In this document: positions 42,209 to 50,736 of the stretch, one piece after another | Position numbering within the stretch: the stretch's first letter is position 1 | How the letters are laid out: every line of letters begins with the position of its first letter | Source: Chryseobacterium sp. S0630 | Lineage (GTDB): Bacteria; Bacteroidota; Bacteroidia; Flavobacteriales; Weeksellaceae | Direction: 5' to 3' | DNA length: 64,000 nt | NCBI RefSeq assembly: GCF_024158915.1 | Contig: NZ_JAMZGF010000007.1 | Coordinates: forward strand, 1 to 64,000 | Position numbers and translations under genes: made by a program | Notes under the pieces: generated by a model | Database searches by the model: none | Told to the model about the DNA's origin: nothing | Seen by the model: the letters and a program-made list of their open reading frames with translations, nothing else

Positions 42209-43221
42209 TTTATTATTTCTTCAATTTTTTGCTTTGCCTTCTCTGATGTCAGTTGCTGAATTACTTTCTGCAATTCCGGATAATTATTCATCTGTTCCCA
42301 TGAGTCTGCAAACTGGGTAATATTCTGTATCCCTTTTTCAAGGCTGGCCATGAAATGTTGCTTCCTCTGAATCAATCCTCGGAATCCGTATGCTCCCAAA
42401 ACCTGTAAAAATCTCATCATCTGAATAGGCATTACTGCATTTTTCAACTGCATTCTAGTTTCAGGATTTTCAAACTGTTGAATATAATATTCCAGCATTT
42501 CCTGTTTGAAATCTTCCGGGAAATTAGCTTTAGCCTGAAAAAGAAAAGAGATGACATCATACATTAACGGACCTTTCATTGCCGATTGATAATCGATGAA
42601 AGAAACTTCATTCTTTTCATTCACCATAATATTTCTTGCCTGAAAATCTCGGATCATAATTCCTTTAGGTTCAAGATTTTCAATAAGTACAGCAATTTTT
42701 TTAAACTCTTTCAGAAGAGTAGACTTGTTGTATTCAAGTTCCAGAAAATCAGCGGCAAAATTTTTGAAGTAATAAAGATCATGAATCACGGGAAGCTCAT
42801 CATAACTTTCATATTCAAAGGTTTTTGAAAAATCAATTTTCCCCTGAGTTTGTACCTGCATCTGGAAAAGCTTTTCTAAGGTCTGCTTAACCAAAGATTT
42901 CACCGTAGGAGATAATTGTTCTTTTGTAATCACCTCGGAAAGTGTTTGTTGTCCTAAAAATTCCTGAATGTACATCTTCCTGTCATCAGAAACAGCAAAG
43001 ATGGAAGGGGTATTAAGACTCAGGTCAGAGAATACTTCGGAATAGTAAAGAAAACTTTCATTTTCCGGAAGATTTTCATTGTACGTGATGATGTATTTTT
43101 CAGTGCCTGTAGTGGCCAGAAAATTGACCCTCGCAGAGCCGCTTTGAGCTAATGTGACGAATTCAGAAGATTTTTTACCTATATGGTTTTCAAAAAATCG
43201 TTTTGCGTTATCAGAAGTCAT
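42196..43221 (-). CDS. Aminoglycoside phosphotransferase-fold sugar kinase (AmgK-like)
   Basis: 341 residues with the APH/choline-kinase fold: YIITYNENLPENESFLYYSEVF, IQEFLGQQTLSEVI, the catalytic loop MIRDFQARNIMV (Asp as base, Asn as metal ligand) and FIDYQSAMKGPLMYDVISFLF (metal-binding Asp). This loop type and the size match AmgK, the anomeric kinase that makes MurNAc-1-phosphate or GlcNAc-1-phosphate from recycled cell wall. The MurU-like enzyme for the next step lies downstream. The last codons and the stop lie in the right arm of the GxxExxY cassette. Confidence 0.85.
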   Translation of the reverse strand: MTSDNAKRFFENHIGKKSSEFVTLAQSGSARVNFLATTGTEKYIITYNENLPENESFLYYSEVFSDLSLNTPSIFAVSDDRKMYIQEFLGQQTLSEVITKEQLSPTVKSLVKQTLEKLFQMQVQTQGKIDFSKTFEYESYDELPVIHDLYYFKNFAADFLELEYNKSTLLKEFKKIAVLIENLEPKGIMIRDFQARNIMVNEKNEVSFIDYQSAMKGPLMYDVISFLFQAKANFPEDFKQEMLEYYIQQFENPETRMQLKNAVMPIQMMRFLQVLGAYGFRGLIQRKQHFMASLEKGIQNITQFADSWEQMNNYPELQKVIQQLTSEKAKQKIEEIINLNH

Positions 43222-43438
43222 AATATGGAAACAAATATACTAAATTAACATGAGTTGGAAATGATAGATTTAAGAAGTGATGGATGAAGGTCAAAGAGTT
43301 ATTATCATGGAGCTGTAGAATTTTGATTTTATTGAATGTTTTTGTGAAAAATTTTCAGTGTAAGCCTAGCAATTATACCGTTTGAACTCTTGTTTTTAAC
43401 TTTCTTCATTCAAATTCAGGATATTACACGCTAATTTT

Positions 43439-43446
43439 TATCTTTG
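43439..43446 (+). promoter_or_regulatory. -7 promoter box of xrtF, predicts a leaderless mRNA
   Basis: TATCTTTG matches TAnnTTTG and ends 4 bp before the ATG at 43451. A start site about 4-7 bp downstream of the box would fall on or next to the start codon. Confidence 0.58.
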
Positions 43447-43450
43447 TATT

Positions 43451-43981
43451 ATGCTGAAAGACTTTAAACCTGTTTTGGGTATTTTATTGCGTTTTATTAT
43501 TATTTATCTGGTGCTGCTTTTTGCCTATCAGTTCTATCTGAATAGTGGGAAAGACTCCGGATTGGATTCTTTTTCAAGAATGATTGCCAATCAGGTAACA
43601 GCTCTTCAGAATGCGATAGGTTACCCTACAGAACTTTATGATGATGTAAAGAATGAACAGGTTTGGTTTTATGTTAAGCAGAATTATGTGACGAGAATGG
43701 TAGAGGGCTGTAATGCGATTTCTGTTATCATTTTATTTGTGTCTTTTGTTTTTGCTTTTTATAAAGGAACGAAAACTTTTGTTTTTGTGGGAGCGGGGTT
43801 AGTATTATTGTACGTTATCAATCTTTTAAGAATTGTAGGATTGAATATTGTCATGTCAGATCATAAAGAATATGGAAAGATGTTTCACGATTTTATTTTT
43901 CCTGCCATTATTTATGGAAGTGTGGTTGTCCTTTGGCTGATCTGGATTAAATTTTTTGCTTTAAAACATGAAAATTCTTAG
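43451..43981 (+). CDS. xrtF: Exosortase family protein XrtF
   Basis: A 176-residue inner-membrane exosortase/archaeosortase-family cysteine transpeptidase. Catalytic residues are visible: Cys87 in VEGCNAISV, Arg127 in INLLRIVGLN and His146 in GKMFHDFIFP, spread over about four to five TM helices. The family is predicted to cleave and re-anchor proteins with a C-terminal sorting signal. No candidate substrate with such a tripartite tail is encoded in the window, and I recall that XrtF targets are not established. The start overlaps the promoter region (box at 43439-43446). The partner gene overlaps by 14 bp. Confidence 0.92.
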   Translation: MLKDFKPVLGILLRFIIIYLVLLFAYQFYLNSGKDSGLDSFSRMIANQVTALQNAIGYPTELYDDVKNEQVWFYVKQNYVTRMVEGCNAISVIILFVSFVFAFYKGTKTFVFVGAGLVLLYVINLLRIVGLNIVMSDHKEYGKMFHDFIFPAIIYGSVVVLWLIWIKFFALKHENS

Positions 43982-44405
43982 CTGGTTTATGGTTATCGCA
44001 GGTGTCTGCGGATTGATTGGGATAAGAGCTTTGGAAGGAAGTCTTTTTTATGACCCTTTTTTAGACTACTTTCACGAAGCCAATAAACATATTGAGTTCC
44101 CTGTCTTTGAATGGGGAAAACTGATTGCAGGACATGTGTTCAGGTTTATTTTAAACCTTCTTTTTTCCTGCCTGATTATTTATGGTTTATTTAAAAATAA
44201 AGAATGGACTTTACAGGGAGCTGTAATGATGATTGTAGTTTTTTCCATTACATTTCCGATTTACCTGTACTGTATTCACAGCAAATTTGAGATAGGATAT
44301 CTTTTTTCTTTTTATATGAGAAGATTCGTAATTCAGCCGTTGATAATCCTTTTGATTGTTCCGATGTTCTATTATCGAAAACAGGTGGCTCTTAAATCAA
44401 ATTGA
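43968..44405 (+). CDS. Exosortase F system-associated membrane protein
   Basis: 145 residues with about four TM helices, matching the XrtF-associated family: MKILSWFMVIAGVCGLIGIRALEG, LFYDPFLDYFHEANKHIEFP, the HVFRFILNLLFSCLIIYGLF helix and a C-terminal RRFVIQPLIILLIVPMFYY. It overlaps xrtF by 14 bp, which implies translational coupling. It probably forms a complex with XrtF or supports its membrane placement. No catalytic motif is evident. Confidence 0.9.
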   Translation: MKILSWFMVIAGVCGLIGIRALEGSLFYDPFLDYFHEANKHIEFPVFEWGKLIAGHVFRFILNLLFSCLIIYGLFKNKEWTLQGAVMMIVVFSITFPIYLYCIHSKFEIGYLFSFYMRRFVIQPLIILLIVPMFYYRKQVALKSN

Positions 44406-44426
44406 TAAAGCCCAAACTGAATTTCC

Positions 44427-45434
44427 TTACTCCTCTTCAGAGATGGTATGTTTATCTACACTTGTGACATTTTCCGGGGTCCATTCTACACGCTTTACAA
44501 AGTCTTTTTCACGGACAGGACATTCTTTGATCTGACAGATTGAGCATGAAATCGGTTTACAATCGTCCATATGAAAATTGAACTCAATAGTACGTTTAAT
44601 ATTTTTAGCAAGAAGGATGATTACCTTTTCCATTTCTCCATGGGCATCACGAAGGTCATAATACCAGGGAAGGGTAATGTGGGCATCAATATGTAAGGAC
44701 GAACCAAATTGCTGGATTTTCATGTTGTGGACATCAATCCATTCTATTTGTCTGTTTTCTTCAAGGATTTTAATCACCTGATTTAGTATTTCAGGATCCT
44801 GCTCGTCCATAATACCGCTCAGAGATTTTCGAACGATTTTATAGCCTACAAATATGATGTAAAGTCCAAAGCTTAATGCTACTACTGAATCCAGCCAATA
44901 GATTTTGGTGAAGTAAACAATAATTAAACTGGCAACCACACCAAGGGTTGTAATGGTATCCGACTGTAGATGTTTACCGGATGAAATAAGAACAAGAGAG
45001 TTTTCTCTTTCTCCTTTTTTAATAGAAATATATCCCAGCAGATAATTAATAACTGCAGTGGCAGCAATAATCCATATCCCAAGATCAATTTTACTCAGTG
45101 TTTTTCCTACAATAAGACTGTGAATTCCTTCGTAGATGATCATAACACCGGCTATGGCAATTAAGGCTCCTTCAATTCCGGAAGTCACGAATTCTACTTT
45201 CCCATGGCCATACGGGTGATCATCATCTTTAGGTTTGGCTGCAAGATGGAGAGAATAGAGTCCCATGAATGCACTGATGACATTGACGATACTTTCCATA
45301 GCATCAGAAAATACTGCATCAGAATTGGTAAGCTTCCATGCAATAATTTTTCCGACAAAAAGGATGATTCCGAACGTTGCAATAAGCTTCTGAAATCCTA
45401 TTTTCTCTTTATGGGCATTTTTCTGGGTGTTCAT
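44427..45434 (-). CDS. Cation diffusion facilitator family metal transporter
   Basis: About 335 residues from MNTQKNAHKE; the reading from 45464 starts inside the upstream terminator stem. Six TM helices with CDF metal-site residues in TM2 (FSDAMESIVNVISA, Asp) and TM5 (SGKHLQSDTITTLG, His and Asp), the HPYGHGKVEF loop and a cytosolic C-terminal domain (IEWIDVHNMKIQQFGSSLHIDAHITLPW). It exports zinc or similar divalent ions for protons. An extra Cys-rich tail after the CDF domain (DDCKPISCSICQIKECPVREKDF) has four Cys and may bind metal; it is unusual for the family. Confidence 0.92.
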   Translation of the reverse strand: MNTQKNAHKEKIGFQKLIATFGIILFVGKIIAWKLTNSDAVFSDAMESIVNVISAFMGLYSLHLAAKPKDDDHPYGHGKVEFVTSGIEGALIAIAGVMIIYEGIHSLIVGKTLSKIDLGIWIIAATAVINYLLGYISIKKGERENSLVLISSGKHLQSDTITTLGVVASLIIVYFTKIYWLDSVVALSFGLYIIFVGYKIVRKSLSGIMDEQDPEILNQVIKILEENRQIEWIDVHNMKIQQFGSSLHIDAHITLPWYYDLRDAHGEMEKVIILLAKNIKRTIEFNFHMDDCKPISCSICQIKECPVREKDFVKRVEWTPENVTSVDKHTISEEE

Positions 45435-45447
45435 AATTGTGTTTGAT

Positions 45448-45477
45448 AAAAAAAAGAATCTCAATTCTGAGACTCTT
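45448..45477 (-). terminator. asd terminator
   Basis: AAGAATCTCA (45454-45463) and TGAGACTCTT (45468-45477) pair with one G-U on the minus strand, followed by a T run. It lies 15 bp past the asd stop codon. Confidence 0.82.
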
Positions 45478-45491
45478 TTTATTTTGTTAGT

Positions 45492-46484
45492 TTATACTAA
45501 GTTGTTTGCTACAAGGTATTCTGCAATTTGTACAGCGTTTGTTGCTGCTCCTTTCCTCAGATTGTCTGCAACGATCCAGAGGTTGAGCGTTTTAGGCTGT
45601 GACAGATCCCTTCTGATCCTTCCAACGAAAACTTCGTCTTTTCCTTCTGAATAAAGAGGCATCGGGTAGTGGTTGTTTTTTACATCATCCATTACGATTA
45701 CTCCAGGAGTTTCAGATAAAATTTTTCTTACTTCGTCCAGTTCAAATTCATTTTCGAATTCGATGTTTACACTTTCAGAATGTCCTCCCTGAACCGGAAC
45801 TCTTACAGCGGTTGCTGTTAAGTTAAAGGTATCATCTCCTAAGATTTTCTTAGGCTCCTTCATCAGTTTGATTTCTTCTTTTGTATAGTCATCATCAGCA
45901 AATACATCACAGTGTGGCAATGCATTTTTGAAGATTTGATAAGGATACACTTTTTCAGTAGAATCATCTCCGCTGATTTCACCGTTTAACTGGTCTACAG
46001 CAGCTTTACCTGTTCCTGTTACAGACTGATAGGTAGAAACAATTACTCTTTTTAAATCATATTTTTTGTTCAAAGGTCCAAGAACCATGACCAACTGAAT
46101 GGTAGAACAATTCGGATTTGCGATGATTTTATCTTCTTTTGTTAAAACATCAGCATTGATCTCAGGAACGACTAATTTTTTGTCAGGATCCATTCTCCAT
46201 GCAGAAGAATTGTCAATGACTGTTGTTCCTGCCTCTGCAAATAAAGGAGCAAATTCAAGAGAAGTAGAACCACCCGCAGAGAAGATTGCAATATCCGGTT
46301 TGGCAGCTATAGCGTTCTTCATGCTTACGATGGTAAATTCCTTCTGTTTATACTTCACCTTCTTGCCTACAGATCTTTCGGATGCTACCGGGATTAATTC
46401 TGTTACAGGGAAGTTTCTCTCCTCCAAAACTTTAAGCATAACTTGTCCAACCATTCCTGTTGAACCTACTACAGCTACTTTCAT
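45492..46484 (-). CDS. asd: Aspartate-semialdehyde dehydrogenase
   Basis: NADPH-dependent reduction of aspartyl-4-phosphate to aspartate semialdehyde, shared by the Lys/diaminopimelate, Thr and Met pathways. 330 residues, normal length. Rossmann start VAVVGSTGMVGQ, SAGGSTSLEF, catalytic Cys126 in ANPNCSTIQ, the RVPVQGGHSESVNIEF segment with active-site His, and the C-terminal LRKGAATNAVQIAEYL. Single-gene unit. Confidence 0.96.
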   Translation of the reverse strand: MKVAVVGSTGMVGQVMLKVLEERNFPVTELIPVASERSVGKKVKYKQKEFTIVSMKNAIAAKPDIAIFSAGGSTSLEFAPLFAEAGTTVIDNSSAWRMDPDKKLVVPEINADVLTKEDKIIANPNCSTIQLVMVLGPLNKKYDLKRVIVSTYQSVTGTGKAAVDQLNGEISGDDSTEKVYPYQIFKNALPHCDVFADDDYTKEEIKLMKEPKKILGDDTFNLTATAVRVPVQGGHSESVNIEFENEFELDEVRKILSETPGVIVMDDVKNNHYPMPLYSEGKDEVFVGRIRRDLSQPKTLNLWIVADNLRKGAATNAVQIAEYLVANNLV

Positions 46485-46551
46485 TGATTTAATTAAAAAT
46501 TTAAGATTAAACTATTTATAAATTATAACGCATATAATTTCTTTGTCTGTT

Positions 46552-46983
46552 TTAAGCCCCGAAGACTCTTGTCCAAGGGAATGCAAATGCAAATAAACCT
46601 ACTGCAATTAATCCCATAATTACTACTCCTAAAGAAATAGTATCATTTGATTTTACTTTTTTGTTGACGATTGTCATCAAAACTGCTGCAATAAGCATAG
46701 AGAATGGATGTTCAACATATTGGAATCTTAATGCTGCATTTTTCATTACTTCTCCCATGTTTAAACCTTTGCTGAAAGTGGTGATCAGCATAATGATCCC
46801 TAATAAAAACTGAACGTGGAAGAAAATCATTGTGAAAAGAGTTGTTTTCTTCAAAAATTTGTTCACTTTTCCACTGAAACCGAACATGGTAGCTAAAAGT
46901 GCAATGACAAATAATGTTACCAAAAGAATTTCAAGATACCCGAAACCTTTATGGGCATTAAGTAAAATGTTGTAAAAATCCAT
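46552..46983 (-). CDS. Small four-helix membrane protein with conserved His
   Basis: About 143 residues from MDFYNILLNAHKG; the longer reading to 47028 runs through the promoter and terminator of the flanking region. Four TM helices, with His in TM1 (NAHKGFGYLEILLV), TM2 (MIFFHVQFLLGIIML) and the loop before TM3 (FQYVEHPFSMLIAAVL). The His pattern suggests a cytochrome b-like or haem-associated protein, but I cannot assign a family. A strong TATCTTTG box on the minus strand lies at 47003-47010. Confidence 0.78.
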   Translation of the reverse strand: MDFYNILLNAHKGFGYLEILLVTLFVIALLATMFGFSGKVNKFLKKTTLFTMIFFHVQFLLGIIMLITTFSKGLNMGEVMKNAALRFQYVEHPFSMLIAAVLMTIVNKKVKSNDTISLGVVIMGLIAVGLFAFAFPWTRVFGA

Positions 46984-47002
46984 AATCCTATTTTTTTGTA
47001 CA

Positions 47003-47038
47003 CAAAGATAACAAAAATCCCGGCTCAAAGCCGGGATT
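47003..47038 (-). promoter_or_regulatory. Terminator of the TonB receptor gene abutting the next promoter
   Basis: AATCCCGGCT (47016?-47025) and AGCCGGGATT (47029-47038) form a GC-rich stem with a short loop, ending leftward transcription 31 bp past the receptor stop. Directly beyond, CAAAGATA (47003-47010) reads TATCTTTG on the minus strand, the -7 box of the small membrane protein gene, 19 bp before its ATG. The terminator T tail runs straight into the promoter. Confidence 0.72.
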
Positions 47039-47069
47039 GATATTTATAAAATCTAATATTGTGATATTA

Positions 47070-49655
47070 TTAGAAGTTGAATGATAAGTTAGCTGCCCAT
47101 GTTCTTCCGAATCCGAAAAGTACACGGTTAGTTGGGTCAATTCCTTTGTATAGAGTAGATTGATAAGCCTCATACTGTGCTGCTGTAGCAAACTGATCAC
47201 TAGTTTTTGTGAAGACATTTGTTGATGCATCAGAAATATAAGTAGTATCAAACAAGTTATAAACATTTGCACCAATAGTGAAATACTGAGAACTGTCTCT
47301 TAGTCTGATTTTGTAAGAGAATCCTACATCAAATAGGTTGAAATCTGGTAATTTCATTACTCCTTTATCTTGAGCTGCTTGGTTAGAGAATGTTGCAATA
47401 TCAATTGATGAGTAAAGTTTACCTACGTATCTCCAAGTTCCAAAGATACTAAGATCTTTTACTGGTTTTACAGTCGCTCCTAATGAAGCAGTCATCTGAG
47501 GAATACTGTTATTACTTGTTCCTCCTACTTTTACTTTATCTAAGTAAAGAGTTGTTGATGTAGAAGATCCAGCTAAGGTAAGTGGGTTGTTGTTATCATC
47601 AAAAGCAGCACCTGTAGCATTTCCTTTATAATAATAATCACCCCAAGAGAACATACCTTGGAATTCAAGATAATTAGTTGGTCTGTAAACAGCGTCAAAT
47701 TCTACTCCCTGGTGAACTTCAGTAATACCACTAATTTCTGCATATCCTGTAGTTGTAGTATTGTCAGGTAGTGTAAATGTCTGGTTAGTTCTTCTTAACC
47801 ATCTGTCTCCCCACTGTGTTCTGTAAACATTTACATTTGCACTAAGTTTTGGAGATCTGAAACCATATCCAACTTCTGCTGAGAAGATTTTTTCGTTAGT
47901 TAAAGTTGGGTTAACTACCTGGAAGTTACTTGGGTATACAGAGTTAAAGAATGGTTGCTTGCTATAGTATCCAACATTTGCGAAAACATTGTGATTTGCA
48001 TTGATGTTATAGTTAGCTCCCCCTTTAATGTTATATCCAAAAAGGTTTTTGAATCCTGTTTTTGTATTGACAACTTGTCCTTGTTGTTTAGTTACACCAT
48101 CTTGAATGAAGTTATCAATTCTTTGGTATCCTTGGTTAGAAACTGATCCTTGTAGGAATGCAGAGAAATCATTTTTAGTGAATTCAACTTGACCAAAACC
48201 ACTGTACCAGATAACCTCTCCATCATTACTATAACCAATTTGATCTTGGATAGGAGCTGTTTTTCCTCCAAAAGGATTCCAAGCTAATTGTTGATAATTA
48301 TAAGTTTTGTTGACAATATTAGGTGCAATATTTTTGTTATTACTATCCTTATATCCTGATGCTCCATACAAGTCAGAAGCTACTTGATAATGGTATCCAT
48401 AATAATATCTATCATCTGTACCTACTGAGAAATTCCAGTTGTCGTTGATTTTATGCTGGAAGTTAGCCAAGATACCATACCAGTTGTGAGAGTTGATACT
48501 TGATCTACGGATCAAAGTACTACCAGCACCTGCAGTATTTACGTTAACAGCTTTGTTTGCAGCAAAAATAGCATCGTAGTTGAAGTGACCTTCTGCATCA
48601 ACGAAAGAGGCATCTGTAATTCCTTTTCCACCAACTCTACCAATTTCACCGGTTCCACCACCTCTACCGTTAGACATATATAAAACTGTACTTAACTTAG
48701 ATTTCTCACTCATAGTCCAGTCCCAGTTTAGCATCATAACAGGCTTAGAGTAATAATTTGCTCTGTTAGCTAATGATACTTTATTTCCATTTGCATCAGT
48801 GTAATAACCATAATCAGAGTTATATTGTCTGTATGGTGTTCCATCATGATCCGGATTGTATTTTATATAATTTTGGATTGTTGGAGAGAATGTTCTCTGA
48901 TTATGCCATTGAGGTGCAGAAGTTAGTGTAAATTGGAAGTTATGTTTTTTATTTGGCTCCCATCCTAATGCAAAATAATAAGCATAAGATTCATATTGTG
49001 TGTTTTCAATATAAGTGCTACCAGCCTGTCTGCTCATCAAGATAGAAGAAGACCATCCATTTTCAGATTTACCTGTATTGTATGCAAAAGAGGTTTTAAG
49101 GTAGTCGTTGTTACCAACTCCGAATCTTAGAATTCCACCTCTTTTCATGTCTGCAGACTTTGTTAAGAAGTTCATAGTACCTCCTACAGAAGCAATTGCT
49201 AATTTAGAAGATCCAAGCCCTCTTTGTACCTGCATAGTACTTGTTACGTCAGATAGTCCAGTCCAGTTTGAGAAATAAACAGTACCACCTTCCATATCGT
49301 TTACAGGCATACCGTTTACCATTACAGCGATGTTTCTTGATTCGAAACCACGCATAGTGATCTGAGAATCTCCAAATCCACCACCACCTTTTGTAGCATA
49401 TACTGATGGTGTTGTGTTTAGCAATTCTACCAACTCCTGGTTTCCTTGTCTCTCAAGGATTTGAGCAGCTTTGATTGTAGATACTGCAACAGGCGTTTTT
49501 CTATCTTTAGCGATATCCGTAACACCTCTTAAGATTACCTCCTCAATGTCCTTAGATTTAGTTTTCGTAGAATCCTGAACTTCTTGAGCGTAATAAACAC
49601 TAGCTGTAGATAATGTAATAACCGCAGTTAGTATCGATTTGTTGATTAATTTCAT
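47070..49655 (-). CDS. TonB-dependent receptor without N-terminal regulatory domain
   Basis: 861 residues: signal peptide (to about VYYAQ), then directly a plug domain (VILRGVTDIAKDRKTPVAVSTIKA, ERQGNQELVELLNTTPSVYATKGGGGFGDSQITMRGF, VMVNGMPVNDMEGG, VQRGLGSSKLAIASVGGTMNFLTK) and a barrel ending in NLSFNF. It lacks the CarboxypepD_reg-like domain that most flavobacterial receptors carry. No siderophore or sugar genes adjoin it, so the substrate is open. It has a 208-bp upstream region (49656-49863) with no clear promoter box or other element. Confidence 0.9.
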   Translation of the reverse strand: MKLINKSILTAVITLSTASVYYAQEVQDSTKTKSKDIEEVILRGVTDIAKDRKTPVAVSTIKAAQILERQGNQELVELLNTTPSVYATKGGGGFGDSQITMRGFESRNIAVMVNGMPVNDMEGGTVYFSNWTGLSDVTSTMQVQRGLGSSKLAIASVGGTMNFLTKSADMKRGGILRFGVGNNDYLKTSFAYNTGKSENGWSSSILMSRQAGSTYIENTQYESYAYYFALGWEPNKKHNFQFTLTSAPQWHNQRTFSPTIQNYIKYNPDHDGTPYRQYNSDYGYYTDANGNKVSLANRANYYSKPVMMLNWDWTMSEKSKLSTVLYMSNGRGGGTGEIGRVGGKGITDASFVDAEGHFNYDAIFAANKAVNVNTAGAGSTLIRRSSINSHNWYGILANFQHKINDNWNFSVGTDDRYYYGYHYQVASDLYGASGYKDSNNKNIAPNIVNKTYNYQQLAWNPFGGKTAPIQDQIGYSNDGEVIWYSGFGQVEFTKNDFSAFLQGSVSNQGYQRIDNFIQDGVTKQQGQVVNTKTGFKNLFGYNIKGGANYNINANHNVFANVGYYSKQPFFNSVYPSNFQVVNPTLTNEKIFSAEVGYGFRSPKLSANVNVYRTQWGDRWLRRTNQTFTLPDNTTTTGYAEISGITEVHQGVEFDAVYRPTNYLEFQGMFSWGDYYYKGNATGAAFDDNNNPLTLAGSSTSTTLYLDKVKVGGTSNNSIPQMTASLGATVKPVKDLSIFGTWRYVGKLYSSIDIATFSNQAAQDKGVMKLPDFNLFDVGFSYKIRLRDSSQYFTIGANVYNLFDTTYISDASTNVFTKTSDQFATAAQYEAYQSTLYKGIDPTNRVLFGFGRTWAANLSFNF

Positions 49656-49863
49656 AATCGTTAGTAATAATTAGATTTAATTTTCTGCAAAATTCGCAAA
49701 ATAAAATTTAACTATTATTAACTCAATGTTAATTTTTAATCAGTCTTAATAATGTTAAAGTGTTAAAAATCAATATTATGGCTAAAAATCGAATTTTAGT
49801 ATGAAAAAAGTCATGTTATTGAATTTTTAACAAAGTGGTGGTGTTTTTGTTAAAAATTCAACG

Positions 49864-50724
49864 CTATTTCACTGCTTTGAGACTCAAATCTATATTCTCA
49901 GCAGAGTGTGTAAGGGCTCCTGCAGAGATATAGGTAACGCCTGTGGAGGCAATTTCTTTCAGCATATCGCGGGTAATTCCACCTGAAGCTTCAGATTCAC
50001 AAGAACCATTAATCATTTTTACAGCTTGCTTCATCGTTTTTACATCCATATTATCAAGCATGATCCTGTCAACTTTTGCATTGATGGCTTCCTGAACTTC
50101 TTCAAGGTTTCTGGTTTCAACCTCTATTTTCAACTTTTTCTTATTCTTTTTAACGTAATCCTTTGCCATTGCTACTGCATTGGTAATGCTTCCGTTGTAA
50201 TCAATATGATTATCCTTCAGCATGATCATGTCATAAAGACCATATCTGTGATTGGTTCCACCGCCAATAGCTACCGCCCATTTTTCACACATTCTGAAAT
50301 TGGGAGTCGTTTTTCTCGTATCTAAAAGTTTAGTTTTTGTTCCTACTAATCTTGAGTCCCACTCATGAGTAAGGGTTGCAATGCCGCTCATTCTCTGCAT
50401 ACAGTTAAGAACAAATCTCTCTGTGGAAAGGATAGATCTTGCACTTCCTGTAACCATAAGAGCTACATCTCCGAATTTACATGGAGTTCCATCTTTAATG
50501 AAAACCTCTACTTTTAAATTCTTGTCAAATGTTTTAAAAATGATTTCAGCCAGCTCCACACCTGCAAGAATACAATCCTGTTTTACCAAAAGCCTGGCAC
50601 TTTGCACAAGATCCTGTGGAATAGTAGAAAGAGTAGAATGATCACCATCCTGAATATCTTCTTCAAGCGCACTTTTTATGAATGCTTTTAATGCTTTATC
50701 TGTAACGTATGCTGGTCTTTTCAT
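49864..50724 (-). CDS. nadC: Nicotinate-nucleotide diphosphorylase (carboxylating)
   Basis: Converts quinolinate and PRPP to nicotinate mononucleotide in de novo NAD synthesis. 286 residues. Motifs: EEDIQDGDHST, LDTRKTTPNFRMCEKWAVAIGGGTNHRYGLYDMIMLKDNHI with the PRPP/quinolinate-binding Arg and Lys residues, IEVETRNLEEV and the C-terminal EASGGITRDMLKEIASTGVTYISAGALTHS. It lies 12 bp after nadB on the same strand, so they are one operon. Confidence 0.97.
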   Translation of the reverse strand: MKRPAYVTDKALKAFIKSALEEDIQDGDHSTLSTIPQDLVQSARLLVKQDCILAGVELAEIIFKTFDKNLKVEVFIKDGTPCKFGDVALMVTGSARSILSTERFVLNCMQRMSGIATLTHEWDSRLVGTKTKLLDTRKTTPNFRMCEKWAVAIGGGTNHRYGLYDMIMLKDNHIDYNGSITNAVAMAKDYVKKNKKKLKIEVETRNLEEVQEAINAKVDRIMLDNMDVKTMKQAVKMINGSCESEASGGITRDMLKEIASTGVTYISAGALTHSAENIDLSLKAVK

Positions 50725-50736
50725 TATAGTATGCTT

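Noticed and set aside
41195..42210. CRISPR array suspected from repeated AT-rich words
   Set aside because: The repeats are short, imperfect, mostly inverted and not spaced by unique sequences of uniform length; no cas genes are present.
42175..43221. Aminoglycoside resistance gene
   Set aside because: The fold is APH-like but the catalytic loop (RDFQARN) and gene neighbours fit an AmgK-type sugar kinase.
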